Assembly (NCBI GenBank): GCA_033297075.1
Contig: MU858050.1
Span: forward strand, 496,001 to 560,000
From: Rhypophila decipiens
Lineage: Eukaryota; Ascomycota; Sordariomycetes; Sordariales; Naviculisporaceae
Length of the DNA stretch: 64,000 nucleotides
Reading direction: 5' to 3'
Shown here: positions 55,544 through 64,000 of the stretch, in pieces
Layout: every line of letters begins with the position of its first letter
Numbering within the stretch: position 1 is the stretch's first letter
Translations under genes and position numbers: made by a program
The notes under the pieces: model-generated
Told to the model about the DNA's origin: nothing
What the model saw: only the letters and a program-made list of their open reading frames with translations
Database searches by the model: none

Positions 55544-57482
55544 AAGGCTTTTTTGTTTTGTTTTATGTTTCCATCCGATTGGCTTTCAGTGGCAGCCGGT
55601 TCGCTGCATCGGTCATGGCTGGGTTGAAATGGGTTTCTGAATCAAACGCAATAACCTTTCCTACGGGATTACTTGTTTCGTTCATAGACCTAGCACCTCA
55701 TATATCCTCCTCTGTCTAAATAGGTACTGAAACTTCTATATATCAGCTAAACTTGCGCCCGAACTGGTGACTGCTGCACTCTGATGGTTCATTGGGATTC
55801 CCAGAGTTCCGCAAGAAATCTTCTAGCAAACTCATCGGCACCGACTGAGAGAGTGCCACGCAGAAACGGCATTTGCCACATAATCTAGGGCCCATGAGAC
55901 AGGCTCCCATCTTTCTATTGACAGGAGTGTTTTTTCCGCAGCCTGACCCACAGAAAATATTCAGGGCATGTGCATGCTGGGGCTCTTTCCTGGGACGATC
56001 GTGGGTTGTATTGTTCAACTGAGTGGAGCTTGGCAAGTATCGACGGTAAGGTAGCTTCAAGGCTGCTTCCTTGGCAAGGCCCCTTGAACTTTTGGAGAGT
56101 ATCCGTATCCATAAGGCGGATCTTCGGGGAATTGGTTGACAATTGCATCAACTGGGTTTTATTTGTTCTTACCAAAGGACTTTAAAACTTGATCAAGAAC
56201 TTGCGTTCTTGTTTCCATTATCCCACTTTGTGCTCTCGGCCTTGCCCACTGTTGTCACAATTTATCATTCCCTTCGTATCCGTACGCTGGACTCTTGAAC
56301 CCCAACCCCAGATTTAGAACTGGTAGGCGGATCGGCCAATCAGAGCCCTCGACTTATTCCAGCTTCATCAGCCCTTCAGGGGGTGTCCCCTGACGATGGG
56401 ACCGGGTAGTGACAACGGACATACCACGGCTTGACGCGACGGGCCCTCGTGATTCAGCTTCAAGGCAACCAACCAGAATTCTCAATTGCGGTGACAATTT
56501 GACAGACAAGGCAAGATCGACCGACTGCGCCCGATTTGGTGTTCCTCCCCAATCCGGAGGGCAGATCGTGATGTTCGCCAGGGGTCTTGCCGTCTCTGTC
56601 AGCAGAAAGATCTGATCACATAATCGTGGCCAGGGACAATTTATTTAATTATGTGCGACAACGGGAGAAACAGACCCCAATTGCGCCCCCGTTTACTCGT
56701 TGCCAGAAACTCTCAACAAGTGTAGATCACATTCAGCCTACGTGACTAGGACAAGATACCGAGTAAATCGCGTAGAGAGTACTTGTACAAGATTACCTCG
56801 CCAAGATCCTGGTCACGGTGACGATACCACTTTGTCCACCGCGTTAATCCAAGGTCGGGCTGGTGGCGTCTGAGTTATTCTTCTGCCTGGAAAATGGAGT
56901 CGACCGTTGCTGCCCGTCTCGCTTGTTTGGTGGAGAACAAGTGGCTCGACCTTACCGACTTGGCTACCGTCAACAGTACCCCTTTCTCAGGGGCCCAGGC
57001 TCAGGTGCAGGCGATGCTGATGCCGGAGTGTTCGACTCCCGCCGCAGATTTTCTACCATGCCGCATCTTCCTGTTCTCGTTCTTGTTTTTTTCTCTCATT
57101 GATCTTCTGCTCACGTTGCTTGGCCGTCCTTTTGTTTGTCAGCTTCCGCTCATTTGTCTCCTCCGCGACGGCTATCATCTGTCCTTCATCACTCATCTCC
57201 GATCTTCTTTTCCAGAAGTAGTTACTTCTGCCTAAGTTTCCACAGTTTCACTAACCCAACTGCCGTCTCTGGGACCCTGACTTGATCGCGGGGTCCAGAT
57301 CCTGTCGTGGTTGTATATCGTCGGATTTCTGTGAGAAGTTGCTTGAGTTTGTCAAAGCTCATCGTTGACGCTTTCACGCCGAGTTGCTCGAAGACCGAGA
57401 CATCACTCCGGTTCTAGGAGGAGGAGGCATTGGATTCTTTGGTCATTGTGGGCTTCATCCGGTCTATCAGCCACTTTTCGAT
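55544..57482. other. Intergenic region
   Basis: About 1.9 kb downstream of PFK and upstream of the lectin-like gene. A CCAAT motif (GGCCAATCAG, CCAAT at 56336-56340) is the only recognisable element. The frame at 56894-57235 is T-rich and hydrophobic in its second half and probably belongs to the promoter/leader region. No gene was recognised. Confidence 0.5.
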
Positions 57483-59258
57483 ATGCGGCTGCTAGCCTCG
57501 CCCTCGCCGCTGGCGACCCTTCTCTTCTTCACATCCGGAGCCAGGTTATCTCACGCCATGGCTGCGTGGTTCACCGACTTTGGGCCGCAGGTTATATTAC
57601 AGAACGACACCACAGGAGCCATACACTACACGACGTGCAACAGTGACGACCAGCCTACATACTCTGTCGATAATGTCTTCAAGCTCGTCGAATACCCGCC
57701 AAAGAAAAATACGGCCCTGACAGGATCCGGCTACTACGACAGTCAGAAGACGGTGTGAGTAACTGACGTTCCACCTCAGCCATGAATAATCGACTAACAT
57801 GGTCAAAGTGCCTCGATATACTATTTGGACAAGTACGATGTTGTTGTCAATGCCGTCTTCAACTGCAATATGACCACCGGGCTTTTCGAACTAGACGGCA
57901 ACTGGGTCATCAGCGGCGTCGCACCTCTACCTCTGTCGCCCAATTCTGGACTTGCGACTGTTCTGCTTGGTAACACGGAAGGCTACAGGATTTATTACCA
58001 CGATGAAAACATGGCAATCAATGAGCTCGCATACAAGCCCGGGGGCGACTGGCGACACAAAGCTGTTATCTCTCAAGATCCTCAGTACTCGTCGGCGATA
58101 GCTGCCGCCTTCACCGGGAATGAAAACATCACCGTTGTAACAGCTAGGGATACCGAAAACATTGCAGTCACGAGATACCACGCTGATACTACCTGGCGCA
58201 TCTGTGAGTCAACGGCTTGTTTCTCAATTATAAAGTCACTATCGCAGGACTAACGGTAACTCTTTACAGCAACCTTCCCCCACCCGTTACAGGGAAACCT
58301 TATCACACAAGACACCAGCGCCGAGAACATCACAATAAACAGTACCGTCCAAGCAAACTTCACACTGCCCTCATGGAACGGCAAACCCCGATCAATGGGA
58401 ATCAGCATCGACCCAAAGCACACGCGGTCAGTGTGGTACATTGGCGAGGACAAGAACCTATACCAGATCTCCAACAAGAACTGGACCTGGAGCCACCAGA
58501 ACAGCCAAGCGGGGGATATCTGGCCGGTAGCCGACTCACCAAATTCACCTCTTGCCGTGGTGGGCGACTTCAACAATGGCAACTTAAGGATCTACTACCA
58601 AGTGAATGGTTCGATCGCCGAGGTCAAAAGCGAGAATGGCGAATGGGCCAAATGGACGACCTTGCCCGTCCCGGAACCTGTCAAAGCCGAGCTGCCTGCT
58701 CCTCCCGCTTCACCAAGCATCTCGCCTATTCCTACCCCCGACGACGAAACAAACATGGCCGGTCTTTCAAACGGCGCCAAAGTCGGCCTAGGCGTGGGCA
58801 TAGCCCTAGGTGTCCTCCTCGTCATCGGCCTGATCACCGCGTGCGTCGTTCATCGCCGGAAGCGAAAAGCCAGAGCCTCTGCGCCCAGTTTTGAAAATGG
58901 GGGCGTACAAGTCTCCGCCTACGAACCCATCCACTCCTCCTCCTCTGTATCCCCCCTGCACAGCTCATACGGCCAACCATCACCTGGTTCAATGGCTGGG
59001 TATCCCGTCGTTGCCAACTATGACCACTACGCCGCATGGGAGAAACAGAACTACATGGGTGATGTTCCGCCCCCGAATACGGCGGGACTATACCAGCTCG
59101 ATGCGACAGGTCGACCGGTAGAGCTGGACTCGCCGAGGCAGGTCTTTGAAATGTCTGACCAGCCGTATGCGCACGAACTGCCCGTGGTGGGCGTGCAATA
59201 TCAACATCAAGTTTCACAGCCGACTTATGATGGTAATAATAAACAACAACAACAATAA
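57483..59258 (+). CDS. Membrane protein with fucose-lectin-like ectodomain
   Basis: Three exons (57483-57754, 57809-58203, 58270-59258) give 551 residues. Introns of 54 and 66 nt have GTGAGT donors. The N-terminus MRLLASPSPLATLLFFTSGA is a plausible signal peptide or anchor. The ectodomain (about 30-360) has repeated blocks such as GAIHYTTCNS, GYRIYYHDENMAINELAYKP, KHTRSVWYIGEDKNLYQISN and GNLRIYYQVNGSIAEVKSEN. Their spacing resembles blades of the fungal fucose-binding lectin fold (AAL/FleA). Several N-glycosylation sequons occur (NITV, NITI, NSTV, NFTL, NGS). A Pro-rich stalk, a transmembrane helix near 393-416 (GVGIALGVLLVIGLITACVV) and a basic stop HRRKRK lead to a cytosolic tail of about 130 residues ending in a Gln tract. 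The plan is that of a surface sensor or adhesin. Ligand and function are unknown. Confidence 0.85.
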
Positions 59259-60426
59259 TAATCCTTAAAAATAATAATGAAACCATCAAGATCTTGTACC
59301 GCATTTTTTCGGAGCTTGCTACCCACCTAGCTACCTACCCTGGCAGATATCATCTCGGAAGAAGAAGAAGGCTATCCTGACACAAGGTACGGTATAAGAT
59401 TTACTCACCCATACGCAACAAGTAATTATTCATGTACATACTACAATGCCAAAGACTCTTTCATATCTTGCGTACGTCGGCCGGGTCATATCTCTCCCGC
59501 CTCGTCGTCATTTTTATACCTCTTTCATCTAGCTAGCGTCTCAGCGTCTCATCGTCAGTCCTTATCAATGTCAACTTACGTCCACATTCATGATGTGCCT
59601 TGACTTTTCCACGATGGAAGCTCCCTGTCTTTCTGCGTGACATGTTAGGTATTGTTATACTATGGGTAGTAATGTATGGCTTTGTATTGTGTTGTATCGT
59701 ACGAGATAGCCTATATAGTACCGTCTACCCTGTTGACCATGATACTCAACGCTAGACCGGGTTCATGAACCTTAATGACATCGCCAATTCCTTCAACAGA
59801 AAGGTTTTCTGGGTTGAATGATGTCTCATTAAGCTATTCCTGTCCCTAACCCCAAAATATCGTCTTCTCCTGCCTAGTCCTAGCCAGGACAAGTACGATA
59901 TCCATGACCACCCAAAAAGCAAAGAAAATAGAAATAGATAGCGTATAAACGAACAGCAAACATAAAAGAGAACGAAAAAAAAAACACAAATCCACCGCGC
60001 TAACTGCTTTTCTTTCGTCGAATAAAGATATTTCGCTCGAATGATAACAAGTCTCCGCAACGACCAACACGAAACACCTCCGCCGATGCGGAACTCCGAA
60101 GGTGCTATAGCGCCATCCCATAACCTCGAACAATGCAGTAGAACCCGCACCATGCTCCCCACGCTAGCAACAGAAAGCAATAGCCAAGATAACGAGACAA
60201 CGATATCGTACATCCTGGGGGCTCCCGAATGGTATGATCAAAACGCCGACCTTTGTCCCAGGTCATGACCGGAACAGGAGAAAGAAATGGGGGAATCAAA
60301 ACACCGTGCATGATACATATCGGCCGGGTCGAGGAACGAGGCGCTTTGTAGCATAACAAGCGCGACCCTCCTCAACAAGAAGGACTGAAGGTACTTCGAC
60401 ATTCCCTACCGGCCCAGCTGCGACGC
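59259..60426. other. Convergent intergenic region
   Basis: About 1.2 kb between the ends of convergent genes, containing 3' untranslated sequence. Minus-strand frames at 59752-60359 are hydrophobic and overlap one another; they show no family and are not called. Confidence 0.55.
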
Positions 60427-63400
60427 CTAACGCCTCCCCGTGAAAAGGTAAGCGAGCTCCCGCACACTAAGACGGCCAAGGCTCTTGCTTTCCCCTTCAT
60501 CGAGTGCCGCATCGACAAGCTCACGCTTCTTCTCCTTTAGTTCAAGGATGCGGTCCTCCACCGTTCCTTCAATCAGGATGCGATGAACTTGAACCTCACG
60601 CTGCTGACCGATTCGGTGGGCCCTATCAACAGCCTGCATCTCGATGTAGGGATTCCAGAACGGGTCGCAGATGATAACGTGCGATGCCACCGTAAGATTG
60701 AGACCTGCGTTTCCTGCCCGGAGAGAGACTAGCATGATCTTGGTTCGGTCATTTTCGACAAAGTCCTGTACTGATTCATCGCGGTGTTTTCGGCTCATTC
60801 CGCCGGTATAGCGACAGTACTTGGCCTGCAGCTTGTACTTGATCTGACACTCGATAAGATCAAGAAGCGTGGTCCATTGAGAGAATATGATGGTCTTCTC
60901 ATCCGTCTTTTGAATCTCCTCCAAAAGTTCAAGAACCTTGGTCACCTTGGCCGAATCCAGCCAATGGTCACGCAAGTAGCGCATGTATTTCCGGCGAGCT
61001 TCCTTGTTCTTGCCGGCCTCATGGCGGAGCACCTTCAGAGTTTCAGTGTTTTCAGCTCCGGCCTTTTCCTTGCCCTTTGCACTTGACACAGGCGCAGCCT
61101 TCTTGCGGCGGTTCTTCGGCTTTCTGGTCTTGGTTTCGGATTTGACTTTCTGGGGCTTCCTGTCGCGGGCTTCCTCCTCGTCAAACTCTTCATCCTTGAC
61201 GACAAAGTCCTTCAGGCTGGCAAAAGACTCATCACTATCGACAGTTGCCACGGATTCATCATCGCTGTCGGAATCGGAATATACGGTATCAGAGTCCTTG
61301 GAGTCTTCATCGAGCTCTTTGATGGTGCTTTTCTCTTCCGGCATATAAACCTTCCGGAAGGCTGTGTAGGTGATGGTCTTGGAGGTGTCCGCAGGGCCAC
61401 GACAAACCGGGCACTTGGCCGAACCGCCCTCTAAGCCGGATCTTATATCGTTTTGGGTGGCGTTGTCGGACAGGGAAGCGAAACATTCCGAACAAGTATC
61501 ATGACCACATGGGACCAAGATAGTGGCGTCTTCCACTGCGTCGTAGCAAATGGGGCACTCGAATGCTTTTATCGCCTTGATTCGTTCAACCACAGCCTTC
61601 TCCAGACTTTTGGCCAGCTCCAACATTTTGTCATCGTCGGTTTCAGTTGCAGCAACACACTCGTGGGCCATGAGATGAGGATGGCAGCATGCTTGGCGAA
61701 GGCGTAACAAGAGGACCAAGATGTTGGAATAGTTCTTGCCGACTGTTCCTGCTCTAAGGTACTTGTTGAACTGAACCTGGGATCTTTCCTCGAGGTTCTT
61801 GTAGAAACTCATCTCGTCTGGCGAGAATTCCACGGACTCGGTGTGTTCTGTCTTCTCTGGCAGGGTCAGAATTGGTTTTCCATCGATCAGCGAATTCTTC
61901 ATGCGCCTCAGCATTGTCGCCTTCAGGAGTAGCTGCAACTGTTTCATGGCGTTCGACCTCTGTTGGTCATCAGCCTTGGACTTGGGGGTGAGACTTTTGA
62001 ATGTATCTGAGAATTTCTTGAACGTGTGAAATGGCTTGGCCCGCAGGAAGCGCATCAATGGATAGAGTTCTAACACGCCGTTCATCATGGGAGTGCCAGT
62101 AAGGCACCACCTATAAACGGCATTGATCTGGTGGCAACCTTGGGAGGACTGCGTATCCTTGTTCTTGATGAGCTGGGCTTCGTCGAGAATAACACGGTAG
62201 AACTCGCTTTTGGGGTGGAGAAGGGGACATTTCTTGTGCAATTCTTCGTCGTGGAAGGCATTATATCCATCTGCCTCAGCCCTGTCAAGAAGATGACGAT
62301 TGTAACGCTTCCACTCCGAGGCAACAGAGCCATAAGTGGTAAGGACAACATCAGCCTTTTTGATCTCGGAATATTTGGCCTTCTTCCCGTAAAGAAGAAA
62401 CACGTTGAGCTGATGTTCTGCCTTCAGCTTCTTCTTGATCTCATGTTCCCATTGTCTGATGAGTGCAACCGGACCGATGATAAGGTTCGTCTTGACATTC
62501 TCGTCCTCCGAGGGTCGACTGACCATTAACGCCAAGGTTGAAATCGTCTTGCCAAGACCCATGTCGTCAGCAAGTATTCCGCCTCCGCCCTGGGCTTTGC
62601 CCTTCTCCATATCGATCATCCACTTCAACGCCAACTGCTGGTGGACATAGAGAGGGTATCTCAAAGCCGCTGGGGTTTCACCGCGAGCCTCCTCCGGGAT
62701 GTCCATATCCGGGCGAATGTTGGACAAGAGCTGCTGGATTTCCTCATCCGTCTTTCGAGGGTCATGGACAAAATCATCGATATAAGAAGCCAGGTGCGAA
62801 GGTAGGGCTTCTCCCACCCCGTTGGTCATTGTTTTGAAGTCATAAGAACTGACACGCTTCGTCAAGTCGGACAAACTTGAGAATCCGGGGAGAGGCGGCC
62901 GAGGAAGAGTGTAATCGCTGTAGGTGCCGTTACTGAGGTGCCCCGGTCGACTGGTCGGTAGCTCAAATGCTGTCGCAAGTTGGTTATAGTTTGGAGGCGG
63001 CTGCGAGTAATTGAGGCTTGGCTGAAATGTGTGAAAGGGTGACTTGTCATCGTTGTACCGGTCAAACCCCAGCAAGGGCTGAGAAGGGGTTTGACTTGGG
63101 CCAGAAGAGGACGGAACCACCCCCAGAGTACCAATGGAAGGTAAGGATTGATTGTTCCGGTTGCTCTGTCCAAGGAAAACAAGATCGTCGTCGTCCTCGA
63201 CCCATGAGCCTGGAATAGGTGGCCTATGATACGACTGTTGAGGTTGGGGTTCAGGCTTGATTCGAGTCTGAGGCTGGGTCTGAGGCTGGGTCTGAACCTG
63301 GGACAAGGGCTTGAAACCGTTCTGACCAAACACGGACCGGTATGGAGTAAAGGAACTTTCACTCTGGATGCGAGAGCTGCCCTGGCCGTGAGCATATGCT

Positions 63401-64000
63401 GGTTGCGGTACGGCAGAGGGGTGGACCCTAGAAGCTTGAGAAGTCGATGCCAAAGGCGGCTGCTCGTGCTTGACCTGGTATGGTCTCGCATGACCAGGAG
63501 CCTGACTAGATTGGCTGCTTCGTCCAGTCATCCTGTCGAAAACAGTCCTCGGTTGTGGTGCTTGAGAGCTCGACCATGGGTCCAACCGTCTGGCAACCTC
63601 TGCATCTCTATCTTCTGCCTCCTTTTTACGGTGCATCCTCTCCTCCTCCTCCCTCTGCTTTCGAATGTTGTTTTTCAAAACATCGTCGGGCCTATAAGCG
63701 AAAGTTAGCTGTCCATGATTCAGACCAAGTCACGCCAGAACGACAAAAGTCGTAAGAATACTCACGCAGTCAGGTCAATAACCGTGAACGCGTCGTCGTC
63801 GAGGCCGTCAAAGAAATCGGGAGAAGGGTGAAGTTGGTCGGTTGAATCCATTGGGCTCGGTGTCGTCCTTTGGGATTTATTCGCCTGGTACCCAGTAGGC
63901 TGGCCCATCTGGGCATTGCTGAATGACCGTTTTCGGGAGAGTGAGGCATGGTTGGATCCTGATGAGCTCGAACCGCCTGGAGTGGATATGCCAGACGAAC
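60427..64000 (-). CDS. SNF2-family helicase with RING finger (Uls1/Rad5 class), 5' partial
   Basis: Two exons are visible (63691-60427 and 63766 to beyond 64000; intron 74 nt, GTGAGT donor). The frame is open to the window edge and reads like protein (SRKRSFSNAQ, SQRTTPSP), so the gene probably continues outside. An in-frame ATG at 63851 would give 1116 residues. After a disordered Gln/Pro/Ser region come the SNF2 motifs: GGILADDMGLGKTISTLALM, VILDEAQLIKN, RWCLTGTPMMN. A C3HC4 RING (FECPICYDAVEDATILVPCG, HDTCSECF, KCPVCRG) is inserted between the helicase lobes, followed by an acidic/Lys-rich insert. The second lobe has IIFSQWTTLLDLIE, VSLRAGNAGLNL and QAVDRAHRIGQ. No HIRAN domain is visible, so yeast Uls1/Ris1 or fission-yeast Rrp1/Rrp2 is more likely than Rad5. 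These are DNA translocases and possibly SUMO-targeted ubiquitin ligases in genome maintenance. Confidence 0.92.

Noticed and set aside
56894..57235. 113-residue plus-strand frame upstream of the lectin-like gene
   Set aside because: The first half is unremarkable and the second half is T-rich hydrophobic; probably leader or promoter DNA. No splice route into the lectin-like gene was convincing.
1..64000. Biosynthetic gene cluster, phage, CRISPR or toxin-antitoxin system
   Set aside because: No polyketide synthase, NRPS, terpene cyclase, cytochrome P450, integrase or Cas gene was recognised; the genes are ordinary nuclear fungal genes with introns.

Overview
The window is a typical stretch of a filamentous ascomycete (Pezizomycotina) nuclear chromosome, most probably a Sordariomycete. 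The reasons are short introns of about 50-75 nt with GTRAGT-type donors and CTAAC-type branch points, single-gene transcription units on both strands, pyrimidine-rich leaders, and proteins of clearly fungal type: fused two-domain phosphofructokinase, Mec1/ATR, Kog1/raptor, Kel1/Tea1, MED17 and an Arb2-domain protein. No tRNA, rRNA, CRISPR array, intact transposon or viral gene was seen. All exon boundaries were worked out by hand from splice consensus, reading-frame continuity and family resemblance. They agree in frame throughout but have not been tested against transcripts or databases.

Layout from left to right. 1-5686: long gene-poor region with an inverted repeat of about 75 bp that carries a TATA-centred palindrome. 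5687-7458 (+): Arg/Ser-rich DUF8035-type protein. 8985-13528 (-): Kel1/Tea1-type kelch and coiled-coil polarity protein. 13529-17921: large gap. 17922-22436 (+): raptor/Kog1, with a very short upstream ORF. 23567-25285 (+): mitochondrial-type membrane protein of unknown function. 25540-26768 (-): Arb2-domain protein. 27732-29122 (-): PARP-type zinc-finger protein. 30571-37984 (-): ATR/Mec1 checkpoint kinase, flanked on both sides by oppositely oriented 22-bp minisatellite arrays. 38878-41051 (-): SRP receptor alpha. 41617-42745 (+): Yif1. 43502-44513 (+): Mpv17/PMP22. 46433-48861 (+): secreted beta-propeller-like protein with two large Gln-rich inserts. 49736-51667 (-): MED17. 53058-55543 (+): 6-phosphofructokinase. 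57483-59258 (+): single-pass membrane protein with a fucose-lectin-like ectodomain. 60427 to beyond 64000 (-): SNF2/RING helicase of the Uls1/Rad5 class, running off the right edge.

Most genes are conserved housekeeping or signalling genes (TORC1, DNA-damage checkpoint, ER targeting, ER-Golgi traffic, Mediator, glycolysis). The order does not suggest a functional cluster. The least conventional parts are the pair of AATAAA-rich minisatellites bracketing the ATR gene, the composite repeat around the left array, the Gln-rich inserts in the secreted propeller, the membrane-tethered lectin-like protein, and the inverted repeat near the left end. These are the candidates for undescribed biology; none is shown to be a new system by sequence alone.
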